Origin: Crossiella sp. SN42
GTDB lineage: Bacteria > Actinomycetota > Actinomycetes > Mycobacteriales > Pseudonocardiaceae
DNA: 64,000 nt
Assembly: GCF_023897065.1 (NCBI RefSeq)
Contig: NZ_JAMHIV010000024.1
Location: forward strand, 1-64,000
Direction of reading: 5' to 3'
Shown here piece after piece: positions 8,160 to 18,297 of this stretch; within the stretch, counting starts at the first letter, position 1, and each line of letters begins with the position of its first letter. A program made the position numbers and the translations under genes. The notes under the pieces were generated by a model that did no database searches, had not been told where the DNA came from, and worked only from the letters and a program-made list of their open reading frames with translations.

Positions 8160-9122
8160 TCAGCTGACCGCGGCCACGGTCTCCGGCTCGGCGGCTTCCC
8201 GCTCGGCCAGCCAGCGCTCGGCGTCCATGGCGGCCGCGCAGCCGGACCCGGCCGCGGTGATCGCCTGCCGGTAGGTGTGGTCGACCAGGTCGCCCGCGGC
8301 GAACACGCCGTCGAGGTTGGTGGCGGTGCCGGGCGAGGCGACCTTGACGTAGCCCTCCTCGTCGGTGTCCACCTGGCCCTTGACCAGCGCGGAACGCGGG
8401 TCGTGGCCGACCGCGACGAAGAACCCGGTCACCGGCAGGATGGACTCCTCGCCGGTCACGGTGCTCGCCACCCGGACGCCGGTGACGGAGGTCTCGCCGA
8501 GCACCTCAAGCACCTTGGTGTCCAGCTGCCAGCGGATCTTCTCGTTGGCGCGGGCGCGCTCCAGCATGATCTTGGAGGCGCGGAACTCCTGGCGCCGGTG
8601 GATGATCGTCACCGACCGGGCGAACCGGGTGAGGAAGGTCGCCTCCTCCATCGCCGAGTCGCCGCCGCCGACCACCGCGATGTCCTGGTCGCGGAAGAAG
8701 AACCCGTCGCAGGTGGCGCAGGCGGACACGCCGCGGCCGAGCAGCTTCTGCTCACCGGGCACGTCCAGGTAGCGGGCGGCCGCGCCCATGGCCAGCACCA
8801 CGGCCTTGGCCTGGTAGGTGACCCCGTTCGCGGTGACCGTCTTCACCGGGCCGGACAGCTCGACGGACTCGACGTCCTCGGCCCGCAGCTCGGCGCCGAA
8901 GCGCTCGGCCTGCGCGCGCATCTGCTCCATCAGGTCGGGACCCATGATCCCGTCCTTGAACCCCGGGTAGTTCTCCACCTCGGTGGTGGTCATCAGCGCG
9001 CCGCCGAACTGGGTGCCCTCGAAGACCAAGGGGTCCAGCTGCGCCCGTGCGGCGTAGGTGGCCGCGGTGTACCCGGCTGGGCCGGAGCCCACCACGATCA
9101 GGTTGCGTACCTGCGATGACAC
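8160..9122 (-). CDS. trxB: Thioredoxin reductase
   Basis: NADPH-dependent flavoenzyme that reduces thioredoxin. It has 320 residues from the GTG at 9122, which is preceded by GGAGG at good spacing; a longer frame to 9173 is less likely. Visible are the FAD Rossmann motif [12 protein letters not shown], the redox-active CATC in [11 protein letters not shown], the NADPH-binding [11 protein letters not shown], and the C-terminal FAD motif [14 protein letters not shown]. It is the first gene of the trxB-trxA operon. Confidence 0.97.
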   Translation of the reverse strand: MSSQVRNLIVVGSGPAGYTAATYAARAQLDPLVFEGTQFGGALMTTTEVENYPGFKDGIMGPDLMEQMRAQAERFGAELRAEDVESVELSGPVKTVTANGVTYQAKAVVLAMGAAARYLDVPGEQKLLGRGVSACATCDGFFFRDQDIAVVGGGDSAMEEATFLTRFARSVTIIHRRQEFRASKIMLERARANEKIRWQLDTKVLEVLGETSVTGVRVASTVTGEESILPVTGFFVAVGHDPRSALVKGQVDTDEEGYVKVASPGTATNLDGVFAAGDLVDHTYRQAITAAGSGCAAAMDAERWLAEREAAEPETVAAVS

Positions 9123-9173
9123 CTGGGGACCTCCGTGCCCGTGAGTCGACGTATGCCGGCTTCGTACCGGCAC

Positions 9174-9199
9174 AACGCGATCCTAGGTGCGGCTGTTCC
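9174..9199 (-). promoter_or_regulatory. SigR/SigH-type (disulfide stress) promoter for trxB-trxA
   Basis: On the minus strand GGAAC (9199-9195), an 18-base spacer and GTT (9176-9174) match the SigR (Streptomyces)/SigH (mycobacteria) consensus GGAAY-N18-GTT. It sits about 50 bases upstream of the trxB GTG. Thioredoxin operons are classical targets of these oxidative-stress sigma factors. The match was read by eye. Confidence 0.7.
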
Positions 9200-9228
9200 C
9201 AGGTGACTTCGACGTCACACCGCAACGG

Positions 9229-10041
9229 CTAGCCGACGGTGCTGTCCTTGATCAGCGACGGCTTCCCTGCGGCGCAGTCCGCGCCCACGACCAGCAGCCG
9301 GGTGCGGCCGGGCGTGGTGGTGAGCAGGACCAGCGCCACCCCTGGCTTGCCGTCCACGGTGACCTGGCGGCCGGCCACCGGGTTGAGCAGGTGGCCGGGC
9401 TGGTTGTTGGCCGCCAGGCACGCCTTGAGCTTGGCCTGGTCGCTGAACGGGCCGAACTCCTTGTTGCCGGAGATCCCCGGTGGGATCTTGCCGTCCAGGT
9501 CCGCGGACTTGAGCGCGAGCACGCCGTCCCCCGGCGTGCTGGCCACGCTGGTGGGCTGGGCGGTGCCGGTGACCGGCTGCTGTCCCGGCAGCACGGCGAA
9601 GATCAGGCCGGTGGCCGCGGCCAGGCCGGCCAGCGCGCCGATGCCCCAGCCGATGGCCTTGGTGCGCCTGCGGCGGGCGGAGGCGAGGTCGACCACCTGG
9701 GCCAGCTGCTGCGGCTGCTGGTGGACCTGCGGCGGCGCTGGCGGTGCCAGTGGCGCCGCGCCGGGGCGGGCGGCCATGGCCAACCGCACCTCGTTCTCGA
9801 TCGCCGCCTCGATCCGGCTGGCCACGTGCTCCGGCATGCGCAGCGGGGGCAGTGCGGCGAGCTCGGCCTGCGTCTCATCAAGCGCGGCCAGCACGGCCCG
9901 CGCCTCCGGGTCGGCCTCGATCCTGGGCCGCAGCTGGGCGGCTACAGCGGGGTCAAGGACCCCGGCGTGCAGATCGGCGATGAGATCAACAGACCACGGC
10001 GGGCCATCCGGCACACCGGGCCGGCGCTCGTTGGTGGTCAT
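9229..10041 (-). CDS. rsmA: Anti-sigma factor for SigM (RsmA-like)
   Basis: A 270-residue, single-pass membrane protein. The cytoplasmic N-terminal half contains a short zinc-free anti-sigma-like helical region (SVDLIADLHAGVLDP...) and a Pro/Gln linker. A transmembrane segment lies around residues 129-152 (IGWGIGALAGLAAATGLIF), followed by an external domain with two Cys (KACLAANN and GADCAAG) that could form a disulfide. It overlaps the upstream sigma factor gene by four bases (ATGA), the usual sigma/anti-sigma layout, and corresponds by position to Rv3912. The role is inferred mainly from synteny and topology. Confidence 0.82.
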   Translation of the reverse strand: MTTNERRPGVPDGPPWSVDLIADLHAGVLDPAVAAQLRPRIEADPEARAVLAALDETQAELAALPPLRMPEHVASRIEAAIENEVRLAMAARPGAAPLAPPAPPQVHQQPQQLAQVVDLASARRRRTKAIGWGIGALAGLAAATGLIFAVLPGQQPVTGTAQPTSVASTPGDGVLALKSADLDGKIPPGISGNKEFGPFSDQAKLKACLAANNQPGHLLNPVAGRQVTVDGKPGVALVLLTTTPGRTRLLVVGADCAAGKPSLIKDSTVG

Positions 10042-10655
10042 CGTCCCTCCCGTGGACGCCGCGGTGCCATTGCTCCAGCGTCAGGTGAGACGTTCGCACT
10101 TGCATCGGGGTTCCGCAGGTGCCCGAGAAGTTTCGCCAGCTTCGCTCTTCCGCGAGCACATCTGCTCTTCACGGTACCTTCGGCGATGCCAAGGATCCGC
10201 GCGGACTCGGCCACCGAGTAGCCCTCCACATCCACCAGGATGATCGGCGCGCGTTGCTCTTCCGGCAGCTCGGCCAGGGCGTCCTGGACGGCCAGCGAGG
10301 TGACCCGCTCGTCCATGTGGTCCCTGGGCGCCATCGGTTCGCGGTGCGGTTCCTCGGGCATGGGCACGGTCGGCCGGGCCTGGCGGCGCCTCACCCGGTC
10401 GAGGCATGCGTTGACCACGATCCGGTGCAACCAGGTGGTCACCTGTGACTCGGCGCGGAAGGAGGCCGCGGCGCGGAAGGCGGAGATGAACGCCTCCTGC
10501 AGCGCGTCGGCCGCTTCCTCCGGGTCACGCAAAGTCCGCAGGGCGACGGCCCACATGCGATCCCGATGGCGACGCACGAGTTCGGTGAACGCGTGGGGGT
10601 CGCCGGCAGCATGGGCCGCTATGAGGTCCCCGTCCGAGCTAGCCGCGGCTGTCAC
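10038..10655 (-). CDS. sigM: ECF RNA polymerase sigma factor SigM
   Basis: Extracytoplasmic-function sigma factor of 205 residues starting at GTG 10655. Region 2 runs about 15-85 (AFTELVRRHRDRMW, LRDPEEAADALQEAFISAF, TWLHRIVVNACLDRVRRR). Region 4 spans about 120-180, with the recognition helix in YSVAESARILGIAEGTVKSRCARGRAKLAKLL. A Pro-rich tail follows. Synteny with Rv3911, and the overlapping anti-sigma gene, support SigM specifically. Confidence 0.93.
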   Translation of the reverse strand: MTAAASSDGDLIAAHAAGDPHAFTELVRRHRDRMWAVALRTLRDPEEAADALQEAFISAFRAAASFRAESQVTTWLHRIVVNACLDRVRRRQARPTVPMPEEPHREPMAPRDHMDERVTSLAVQDALAELPEEQRAPIILVDVEGYSVAESARILGIAEGTVKSRCARGRAKLAKLLGHLRNPDASANVSPDAGAMAPRRPREGR

Positions 10656-10699
10656 GCGGCAGAGAATAGCGTCAGCTCATCCTTGTGGATGACGGGCGT

Positions 10700-12298
10700 T
10701 CACCCGGCACGGACGAAGGTCAGCTCCGACAGCTCCGAGACGTTGCGGTCGCCGCTGCCACCCAGGCCGGTGATCCACAGCAACATGAACTTGGTCGCGT
10801 CCCCGGCGTTGAGGGCGATCTCGGTGTCGCCCTTCTGCAGGGTGCCGCTGCCCAGCACGGTGGTCTCGTCCAGGTCGGCGTTGCCGGAGGGCGCGCTGCG
10901 CACCTCGACCTTGGTGCCCGCGCTCGGTGAGTCGATGACCACCTTGGCCAACTTGGCCGCGTCGGACAGGGTGATCATGACGCCGACGCCGGGCTTGCCG
11001 CGCGGGAACTGCTGCCGGTAGGTCATGGTCTTCCAGGTCGAGCGCGGGTCGCCGTCGACCACCCGCTTGATCCGGTGCGGGTTGTCCGGCTCGCCCTGCA
11101 CGTTGTAGACGTTGACGCTGGCCACGTCCACGGTGCCGCCCGCCTGCACCGGCTCGCTGCTGGGCGGCGTGCTCGGCTGCGCCGGGTTGCTGGTCTCGGC
11201 CGGTGGTGCGGTCGTGGTGGGGGTGAGCGCCACGGTCGGGCCGGAGCGGGTCTCCGGGGTGGCGAACATGCCGATCACGGACAGGCCGATCCAGGCCAGG
11301 ATGCCGACGGTGGCCACGGTCAGCAGGGTCATGCCGACCGCGAGCTTGCGCCGCCTGCTCTTCTCGTCGCGCTTGTCGTCCTCCTCGACGCCGACCGCCG
11401 AGTACTCCTCGGTCAGCGCGGCCTCCTGGGCACGCAGCGCGGCGGCCTCGGCCTCCGCGGCCGCGGTCTGCTCCAGCACCCGCAGGATCGCCGCGCCGGT
11501 GCGCAGGCCGCCGATGCTGGTGTCCACCAGGCTGCGCACCGCGACCGTGGACAGCTCGTGCGGCACGGTGGGGTGCAGCGTCTGCGGGGAGACCACGGTG
11601 CCGTCCGGGCCGGTGGGGGCCGACGGCAGGGTGTTCGGGCCGCCGTCGAGGGCCCAGCGGCAGGTCAGCATCAGGTACAGCACGGCGCCCAGGCCGCGCA
11701 CGTCCTCGCGGGCGGTCACCTCGGCCCTGGGGCCGGGGAAGGCCAGCCGGAGCTTGCCGTCCGGGGTGACCCGCAGCCGCTGCGGGTGGTCCACGCCCAG
11801 CACCAGTCCGGCGTGGTGCGCGGTCTCGACCGCCGCGGCCAGCGCCTCCAACAGCCGGGACGCGGTGCCGGAGGGCAGCGGGCCCTCGGTGATCAGGTCC
11901 AGCAGGTCGGTGCCCTGGGTCCACTCGGCGACGATGATGCCGAGCACGCCGTCGCGCGGGTTGACCCCGTGGCCGGGCCAGAGCACATCGAGGGTCCGGG
12001 AGACGCCGGGGTGGGTGAAGCCCGCGCCGTGCGTCGAGCGTTCCAGGGTGCGGCGGGCGCGGGCGGCGGTGTGCTCGTCGGAGGCGTCACCGATCAGCAC
12101 GGTGAGAGCAACATCACGTCCCAGCGCGTTGTCCCTCGCCCGCCAGAACTGGGCCGGAGCCCGGACGTCCTGGCCGGCCAGCGACAACAGGCGGTAGCGG
12201 CCGTCACCGAGAGTCGCACCCGGAACGAAGGCGGCAGCTCCTACCGCGCCGCCGGCTGGATTCCCGTGCGGCGCCGTGTAATCCGGCGTCCCACTCAC
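10700..12298 (-). CDS. Membrane-anchored pseudokinase with external discoidin-like domain (MviN C-terminal half homologue)
   Basis: A 532-residue protein. Residues about 30-280 have a protein-kinase-like fold with the catalytic residues lost: the VAIK lysine position reads VALTVL (63-68), the HRD loop reads GVDHPQ (168-173), and DFG reads AFPG (186-189). A charged segment and one transmembrane helix (about 319-341) follow. Outside lies a Thr/Pro linker and a galactose-binding/discoidin-like domain (about 390-530; VVDGDPRSTWKT). In M. tuberculosis the same modules are fused to the MurJ flippase as MviN (Rv3910), where the phosphorylated pseudokinase recruits FhaA. Here it is a separate gene 89 bases after murJ, so a role in controlling lipid II flipping is inferred. 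Confidence 0.87.
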   Translation of the reverse strand: MSGTPDYTAPHGNPAGGAVGAAAFVPGATLGDGRYRLLSLAGQDVRAPAQFWRARDNALGRDVALTVLIGDASDEHTAARARRTLERSTHGAGFTHPGVSRTLDVLWPGHGVNPRDGVLGIIVAEWTQGTDLLDLITEGPLPSGTASRLLEALAAAVETAHHAGLVLGVDHPQRLRVTPDGKLRLAFPGPRAEVTAREDVRGLGAVLYLMLTCRWALDGGPNTLPSAPTGPDGTVVSPQTLHPTVPHELSTVAVRSLVDTSIGGLRTGAAILRVLEQTAAAEAEAAALRAQEAALTEEYSAVGVEEDDKRDEKSRRRKLAVGMTLLTVATVGILAWIGLSVIGMFATPETRSGPTVALTPTTTAPPAETSNPAQPSTPPSSEPVQAGGTVDVASVNVYNVQGEPDNPHRIKRVVDGDPRSTWKTMTYRQQFPRGKPGVGVMITLSDAAKLAKVVIDSPSAGTKVEVRSAPSGNADLDETTVLGSGTLQKGDTEIALNAGDATKFMLLWITGLGGSGDRNVSELSELTFVRAG

Positions 12299-12387
12299 CG
12301 AGCTTTCTCCCGTTCCGCACGTCGTCTGCGGTCGTAACCCCCGACCGCGTGCTGGTGCTCCCGGTCGAGGGTACGGGACGGCGGGCG

Positions 12388-14037
12388 TCAGCGGCGGCGC
12401 AAAAGTCGGGTGATCCGCGACATTGCCGGATTCAGCTCCGTCACCTTGAGTAGCATCATCGACCCGAATGCCACGGCGAGTCCGAGCAGACCGCCGACCA
12501 CCACAACGATCCAGGCGATCACCCGCGGCGAGGTGCCGAGCGGGGCGAACTCCAGGGTCGCGGTGTGCACCAGCACCACGCTCAGCGCGCCGAGCAGCGA
12601 GCCGATGACGGTCAGGCCGAAGGTGCGGCCCAGCCGCCCGGTCTCCAGCCTGCCCAGCCGGACCCGCAGCCAGATGTTCCCGGCCACCGCGCCGACCAGG
12701 AACGACATCGAGTTCACGAAGGCGAGGCCCAGCACCATGGTGTGCTCGTCCAGCACCTGCACGCACAGGACGGACAGGCCGATCTTCACCGCCACCGTGA
12801 GCAACTGGAGCATGGCCGGGGTGCGGGCGTCCTTCATCGCGTAGAAGACCCGCAGCTGCATCATGGTGATCGCGTACGGCACCAGTCCGAAAGCGGACAC
12901 CGCGAGCGTGGTGCCGATCTGCTGCGCCTTGTCCAGGGTGTTGGCGCCGTAGAAGAACAGCGCCACGCCGAGCTGGCTGCCGAGCACGGTCATGCCGGCG
13001 CTCAGCGGCAGCAGCATGGTGGTCAGCAGCCTGCTGCCCAGGGACAGGTCGGCGACCACCCCGCGCACGTCGTTGTCCGCGGCCGCCTTGCTCATCCGCG
13101 GCATGATCGCGGTGAGCAGCGAGAAGCCGAGGATGCCGTAGGGCAGCTGGAAGAGCTGCCAGGCGAAGTTGTAGGCGGTCATGCTGCCGGGCACCGCGGC
13201 GGTGGCGATCCGGGTCACCACGATCACCCCGGCCAGGCCGAGCACCACGTAGAACACCATCCACAGCGCCAGGCCGCCGAACTCGGTGAGCCTGCGGTCC
13301 CAGCCCCAGCGCCACTTGAACCGGATGCCGGCCCTGCGCATCGCGGGCAGCACCACCAGCGCCTGCACCACGATGCCCAGCGTGGTGCCGATGCCCAGCA
13401 CCAGCAGCTTCGGGTCGCTCATGGCCAGCGGGTTGATGGTCGGGTCGCCCGGCACCAGCAGGTAGACGCCGAGGGTGACCAGCACGACCAGGTTGTTGAA
13501 CACCGGCGCCCAGGCGGGCAGGCCGAACACGCCGCGGGAGTTGAGGATCGCGGTGAACAGCGCGCCGAGGCCGAAGAACACGATCTCCGGCAGCAGCAGG
13601 TAGGCGAAGGCGGTGGCCAGCTCCGGGTGCGCCTTGCCGCTGCTGCCGTCCACGTAGATGGTGGTGAGCAGCGGGGCGGCCAGCATCATGACCACGGTGG
13701 CGGCCAGCAGGATCACCGGCGCCATGGTCAGCAGGCGCTGGATGTAGGCCTCGCCGCCGTCGGCGTCCTCCTTCTCCGCGCGCACCAGCAGCGGGACGAT
13801 GATGCTGGTCAGCACCCCGCCCAGGAGCAGCTCGTAGACCTGGAGCGGGATGGTCATGCCGACCTGGTAGGAGTCGGTGATCACGCCCGAGCCGACCACC
13901 ACGACCAGCACGATCCGGGACAGGAAGCCGGTGATCCGGCTGGCCAGGGTGGCGATCGCCATCGACCCACTGGCCTTGGCCAGCGAGGGTTGGGCCTTGG
14001 CCGGGGCCGGCTTGTCCATCTGCCTCGTCTCGCTCAC
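12388..14037 (-). CDS. murJ: Lipid II flippase MurJ (MviN)
   Basis: Polytopic MOP-superfamily flippase that moves lipid II across the membrane for peptidoglycan synthesis. It has 549 residues with about 14 hydrophobic segments. The conserved N-terminal block ASRITGFLSRIVLV and a GSMTAYNFAWQLFQLPYGILG block typical of MurJ are present. The GTG at 14037 overlaps the upstream stop as GTGA and is preferred; an ATG at 14019 is possible. Unlike the mycobacterial protein it ends soon after the last helix (SRITRLLRRR), so the pseudokinase part is separate. Confidence 0.93.
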   Translation of the reverse strand: MSETRQMDKPAPAKAQPSLAKASGSMAIATLASRITGFLSRIVLVVVVGSGVITDSYQVGMTIPLQVYELLLGGVLTSIIVPLLVRAEKEDADGGEAYIQRLLTMAPVILLAATVVMMLAAPLLTTIYVDGSSGKAHPELATAFAYLLLPEIVFFGLGALFTAILNSRGVFGLPAWAPVFNNLVVLVTLGVYLLVPGDPTINPLAMSDPKLLVLGIGTTLGIVVQALVVLPAMRRAGIRFKWRWGWDRRLTEFGGLALWMVFYVVLGLAGVIVVTRIATAAVPGSMTAYNFAWQLFQLPYGILGFSLLTAIMPRMSKAAADNDVRGVVADLSLGSRLLTTMLLPLSAGMTVLGSQLGVALFFYGANTLDKAQQIGTTLAVSAFGLVPYAITMMQLRVFYAMKDARTPAMLQLLTVAVKIGLSVLCVQVLDEHTMVLGLAFVNSMSFLVGAVAGNIWLRVRLGRLETGRLGRTFGLTVIGSLLGALSVVLVHTATLEFAPLGTSPRVIAWIVVVVGGLLGLAVAFGSMMLLKVTELNPAMSRITRLLRRR

Positions 14038-16208
14038 GCGGCGCTGTCCTGTTTGCCGGAGCGCAGGCGGCGGATCAGCCTGCGGGCCACCAGCAGCACC
14101 AGGGCCGCGCCCGCGGTGACCGTGATGCCGAGGGTGATGGTGCCGTACGCGGTGGAGATCAGGGTGATCCGGTTGGCCTCGCCGCCGCGGCCCAGCGGGG
14201 TGCCGTTGATGGTCTGCAGCAGCGCGTCCACCGAGAACTGGCCACCGCGGGTGATCTCGGTGGGCACCCGGATCGGCAGGTTGCTGTTCGCGCCGATGGT
14301 CAGGTCGTTGACATCGCTGGTGCGCAGGCCCTGGGTGCTGCTGAAGGTCACCCGCACCTTGATCACCACCGGCAGCTTGTTGCTGATGGTCAGCGGCAGC
14401 GGGCTGTCCGAGGAGGCCAGGTAGTACGGGCCGGGCGGCTGCACGATGCGCACCTGGGAGACCAGGTACTCCAGCTGGTCGCCGACCAGCGAGGAGGCCG
14501 CGCCGCCCGCGGAGTTGTTGCCGCGCCAGGCCCCGGAGGCGGCCCGGACCATGCCCAGGTCCAGCGGTTCGATCAGCGAGGCGGGCGAGGTGCCCTTGAC
14601 GCCGTCGCTGCTCATCGCCGACAGCAGGTCCCTGGACCGGTCGCGCATGGCGCGCAGGTCGCCGGTGATGCTGGGTGAGATCTCGGCGCCGGTGGCGTCC
14701 ACCGGGTAGGTCAGGCCGACGGTGCGGCCGCCGTTGGCGACCTGCTCGTTCAGCCCGCGCGGGGTGACCAGCCTGCCGCCGAGCAGGTGCTGCATGGACT
14801 GCAGGAACGCGGTCAGCTCGCCGACCGGGGCCTTCCACCGGCGCGGCGGGGCCACCACCAGCGAGCCGCCGGTCTTGCCCAGCGCGGTGGCCCGGTAGAG
14901 CAGCGCGCCCATGCCGTTCTGCAGGTCCAGTGGGCCGTAGCTGGCCGCACCGGACAGTGGCGCGGTGCCGCCGATGGCGTTGCGCACCACCGGGTCGATC
15001 GGCACCACGGAGGAGCCCGCCGCCGAGGAGTCGGCCGCGGCGGCCAGCTTGACCGGCGAGGTCACCGTGCGGCCGTCCTGCACCCCGCGTGGTTCCAGCA
15101 GCAGGGTGCGGCGGCCGAGGTCGGCCAGGGTGCGCTCGTCGATCACGCCGCCCAGCGGCCACACCATGTCGCCGACGGTCTGGATCTGCAGCAGCTCGGC
15201 GACCGCCTTGCTCCGGTCCACCGCCAGCTTCTCCAGGTCGGTGAGCCCCGCCTTGGACAGCGCGACCAGGTCGGCGTCGGCGAAGGGCAGCGCGAGCACG
15301 CAGCGGCCCCTGGCGATGCCCTTGAGCCGCTCCAGCCATTTCTGCGCCGCGGTCGAGCCGGAGCCCTCCACGGTGCTGTTGCCGCTGCGGATGCGGTAGA
15401 CGCCGTTGGTGGTGTCGGCCATCGCGGTGACCGTCTGCACCAGGTCCGGGTCGATCACCAGGCACAGCGAGCCGGCCAGTGCCGAGCCCGAGGGCGCGGT
15501 CTGCTCCACCGCGGAGACCAGCTCGGAGAGCCTGCCGCCGGTGGTTAGCGAGCGGGCCAGGTCGTCGTTGGTCAGCACGGTGCCACCGCTGCTGGGCACC
15601 CGCACCGGCTGGTCGACGATCGGCCACAGCACGGTGGTGGCGGCCGCGTTCGGCGGGCTGGACAGCGCCGGGCCGCCGGGCACGCCGGTGACCGGCAGCA
15701 GGAAGCCGCGGGAGGCGATCCTGGCCTGCTTGCCGAAGTCCGGGGTGCCGTTGACGTTGAACAGCACCGGGTACACGCCGGGCCCGGTGATCTGCAGGAC
15801 GCTCAGCGGCACCTCGACCCGCACCTGGGCGCTCTGCCCCGGTTCCAGGTCGGTGCCGATCCTGGTGAACTTGGAGTCCGCCCGGTCGGTCGCCGCCTCC
15901 CCCGCGACTGCCTCGTTGACCTTGTCCTCGCTGGTCAGCGGGCTGCCGGCCTGGAGCCGGACCATGACGTCGCTGAGCTTGCGGTCGCCGGTGTTGGTCA
16001 GCTTGCCCGCGGCCACCAGCTTGTTGTCACCGTCGCCGGTGACCACTCTCGGTTGCAGGGTGTCCAGCTCCAGCGTCGCGGGCTGGACGGGCGCCGGGCC
16101 GCTGGTGACGGGCTGGGCCCGCACGTCGTAGGTCTCCGCGCGCACCGGGACGGGCACGGTCAGCACGGTGCACGCGACCACAGCCGCGACCGTGAACAGC
16201 CTTTTCAC
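14034..16208 (-). CDS. DUF6049 family secreted/membrane-anchored protein
   Basis: A 724-residue protein with an N-terminal signal peptide (about 1-24, ending VPVRA), a large external Thr/Ser/Gly-rich region, and one C-terminal transmembrane helix ([21 protein letters not shown]) before a short Arg/Lys tail. It corresponds by position and topology to Rv3909 of M. tuberculosis, which always lies beside murJ. The function is not established; a role in envelope assembly is inferred from linkage. The GTG start overlaps the NUDIX stop (GTGA), and its stop overlaps the murJ start. Confidence 0.85.
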   Translation of the reverse strand: MKRLFTVAAVVACTVLTVPVPVRAETYDVRAQPVTSGPAPVQPATLELDTLQPRVVTGDGDNKLVAAGKLTNTGDRKLSDVMVRLQAGSPLTSEDKVNEAVAGEAATDRADSKFTRIGTDLEPGQSAQVRVEVPLSVLQITGPGVYPVLFNVNGTPDFGKQARIASRGFLLPVTGVPGGPALSSPPNAAATTVLWPIVDQPVRVPSSGGTVLTNDDLARSLTTGGRLSELVSAVEQTAPSGSALAGSLCLVIDPDLVQTVTAMADTTNGVYRIRSGNSTVEGSGSTAAQKWLERLKGIARGRCVLALPFADADLVALSKAGLTDLEKLAVDRSKAVAELLQIQTVGDMVWPLGGVIDERTLADLGRRTLLLEPRGVQDGRTVTSPVKLAAAADSSAAGSSVVPIDPVVRNAIGGTAPLSGAASYGPLDLQNGMGALLYRATALGKTGGSLVVAPPRRWKAPVGELTAFLQSMQHLLGGRLVTPRGLNEQVANGGRTVGLTYPVDATGAEISPSITGDLRAMRDRSRDLLSAMSSDGVKGTSPASLIEPLDLGMVRAASGAWRGNNSAGGAASSLVGDQLEYLVSQVRIVQPPGPYYLASSDSPLPLTISNKLPVVIKVRVTFSSTQGLRTSDVNDLTIGANSNLPIRVPTEITRGGQFSVDALLQTINGTPLGRGGEANRITLISTAYGTITLGITVTAGAALVLLVARRLIRRLRSGKQDSAA

Positions 16209-16726
16209 GCCGGCTCCGAAGTCTCACTGGGCGCGCGCACGTGGTCGACCGCCTTGCGCACCAGGCGGCGCTCGTCCACGTAGGCCAGCAGCCCATCCAG
16301 TTCACCCAGCGGCACCCACGCCACCTCGGTGACCTCCACGTCCTCGTCGGAAAGCTCTCCGCCCACCGCCTCCAGCAGGAAGTGGTGCACGGTCTTGTGC
16401 ACTCGCCGGTCCTCGGCGACGAACCAGTAGTCGATCGCCCCGAGCAGGCCCAGCACCCGGCCACGGATGCCGGTCTCCTCGGCGACCTCGCGGACGGCCG
16501 CCTCTTCGGCGGTCTCACCCTGCTCGATGTGGCCCTTGGGCAGCGACCACAGCAGCCGTCCTTTTCGATCAAGTCTGCCAATGAGCGCAGCGTGTTCGCG
16601 CGCGGCATCCACAACCAGCCCACCGGCGGACACCTCGTCCACCGTACGCAGCCGTTTTCCCCGCTGGCGCCTGGTCCGTCTACCCGGTTTGGCGCCACCG
16701 GCGCTGCCGGAGGACGACGGGGGCAT
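16205..16726 (-). CDS. NUDIX hydrolase (MutT4-like)
   Basis: A 173-residue hydrolase with a full Nudix box: [22 protein letters not shown], preceded by LWSLPK. The ATG at 16726 is chosen; upstream codons in the frame are Arg/Ala-rich and overlap the divergent gene. Synteny matches Rv3908 (mutT4). It heads the leftward operon NUDIX-DUF6049-murJ and is divergent from pcnA with only 35 bases between starts. Confidence 0.9.
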   Translation of the reverse strand: MPPSSSGSAGGAKPGRRTRRQRGKRLRTVDEVSAGGLVVDAAREHAALIGRLDRKGRLLWSLPKGHIEQGETAEEAAVREVAEETGIRGRVLGLLGAIDYWFVAEDRRVHKTVHHFLLEAVGGELSDEDVEVTEVAWVPLGELDGLLAYVDERRLVRKAVDHVRAPSETSEPA

Positions 16727-16761
16727 GGCGCCGATGGTAGTGCGACGTAGGCTGGCTCCTC

Positions 16762-18243
16762 GTGTCCAGCACCTCTGTACCGGCCCAGCCGAACCAGGTC
16801 GACCTCGCCCGCGGCGCGCAGCAGAATGCGGTCGTGGAGTTGCTGCGGATCGCACCGGTCGCCGACGAGCTCGCCCAGCGGTTCGCCGCGGCGGGTCACC
16901 GGTTGTACCTGGTCGGTGGCAGCGTCCGGGACGCGCTGCTGGGACGGCCGCTGACCGACCTCGACTTCACCACCGACGCGCGGCCGGAACAGGTGCGCGC
17001 GCTGCTCACCGGCTGGGCCGACGCGATCTGGGACACCGGCATCGCCTTCGGCACCCTCGGCGCGGTCAAGCGCGGGGCCACCGTGGAGATCACCACCTTT
17101 CGCGCGGACAGCTACGACCGGGTCGGGCGCAACCCCGAGGTGGTCTTCGGCGAGTCCATCGAGGCCGACCTGGTGCGCCGGGACTTCACCGTGAACGCGA
17201 TGGCGGTGCGGCTGCCGGAGAAGGTCTTCGTGGACCCGCACGACGGCACGGCCGCGCTGCTCGCGCGGGTGCTGGACACCCCGGCCACGCCGGAGGAGTC
17301 CTTCGCCGACGACCCGCTGCGGATGCTGCGGGCCTGCCGGTTCGTCGCCCAGCTCGGCTTCGACGTGGCGCCGAGGGTGCTGACCGCGATGACCGAGATG
17401 GCCGGGCAGATCCAGCGGATCACCGCCGAGCGGGTGCAGGCCGAGCTGTCCAAGCTGCTCTGCGGCGCGCAGCCGAGGCGGGGGCTGGAGCTGCTGGTGA
17501 ACACCGGGCTGGCCGAGCACGTGCTGCCGGAGGTGCCAGCCATGCGGCTGGCCATCGACGAGCACCACCAGCACAAGGACGTCTACCAGCACTCGCTGGT
17601 GGTGCTGGACCAGGCGATCGCGCTGGAGGAGCCGGGCAGCGAGCCGGACCTGGTGCTGCGGCTGGCCGCGCTGCTGCACGACATCGGCAAGCCGGACACC
17701 CGGCGGTTCGAGCCCGGCGGCGGGGTGAGCTTCCACCACCACGAGGTGGTCGGCGCGAAGATGGCCCGCAAGCGGCTGCGCGCGCTGAAATATTCCAAGG
17801 ACATCATCGAGGACGTGGCCACGCTGGTCTACCTGCACCTGCGCTTCCACGGCTACGGCAAGGGCGAGTGGACCGACTCCGCGGTGCGCCGCTACGTCAC
17901 CGACGCGGGCCCGCTGCTGTCCCGGCTGCACAAGCTGGTGCGCGCGGACTGCACCACCCGCAACAAGCGCAAGGCGGCCGCGCTGCAGCGCACCTACGAC
18001 GACCTGGAGACCAGGATCGAGCGGATCGCGGCCGAGGAGGACCTGCGCCGGGTGCGGCCGGACCTGGACGGCAACGCGATCATGCAGCTGCTCGGGCTGC
18101 CGCCGGGTCCGCTGGTGGGCAAGGCGTGGACGTTCCTGAAGGAGCTGCGGCTGGACCGCGGTCCGCTCGCGCCCGAAGAGGCAGAGGCGGAGCTGCTCGC
18201 TTGGGCAAGGGAGCAGGGCATCCAGCCACCTGATCGGGGCTAG
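16762..18243 (+). CDS. pcnA: CCA tRNA nucleotidyltransferase
   Basis: Adds or repairs the 3' CCA end of tRNAs. The protein is 493 residues with the class II nucleotidyltransferase head: [15 protein letters not shown], then [10 protein letters not shown] with the two catalytic Asp, and [10 protein letters not shown]. An HD domain follows ([11 protein letters not shown], and FHHHEVVGA). Synteny with Rv3907c supports it. The GTG at 16762 follows a possible -10 TAGGCT (16748-16753) so closely that the mRNA may be leaderless. Confidence 0.95.
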   Translation: MSSTSVPAQPNQVDLARGAQQNAVVELLRIAPVADELAQRFAAAGHRLYLVGGSVRDALLGRPLTDLDFTTDARPEQVRALLTGWADAIWDTGIAFGTLGAVKRGATVEITTFRADSYDRVGRNPEVVFGESIEADLVRRDFTVNAMAVRLPEKVFVDPHDGTAALLARVLDTPATPEESFADDPLRMLRACRFVAQLGFDVAPRVLTAMTEMAGQIQRITAERVQAELSKLLCGAQPRRGLELLVNTGLAEHVLPEVPAMRLAIDEHHQHKDVYQHSLVVLDQAIALEEPGSEPDLVLRLAALLHDIGKPDTRRFEPGGGVSFHHHEVVGAKMARKRLRALKYSKDIIEDVATLVYLHLRFHGYGKGEWTDSAVRRYVTDAGPLLSRLHKLVRADCTTRNKRKAAALQRTYDDLETRIERIAAEEDLRRVRPDLDGNAIMQLLGLPPGPLVGKAWTFLKELRLDRGPLAPEEAEAELLAWAREQGIQPPDRG

Positions 18244-18261
18244 TTTCTGCCGGTTCGGTTG

Positions 18262-18289
18262 CCTTTTCGCTACGTTCGGTAGCGAAAGG
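18262..18289 (+). promoter_or_regulatory. Hairpin overlapping the ribosome site of the PASTA lipoprotein gene
   Basis: TTTCGCTAC pairs perfectly with GTAGCGAAA across a 5-base loop, with flanking CC/GG extension and one bulge. The right arm runs into the Shine-Dalgarno tract AAAGGGGG, nine bases before the ATG at 18298. It could end pcnA transcription or mask the ribosome site. Confidence 0.55.
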
Positions 18290-18297
18290 GGGCACGA

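Noticed and set aside
10700-12298. Active Ser/Thr kinase
   Set aside because: The catalytic Lys, HRD and DFG positions are all changed, so it is a pseudokinase.
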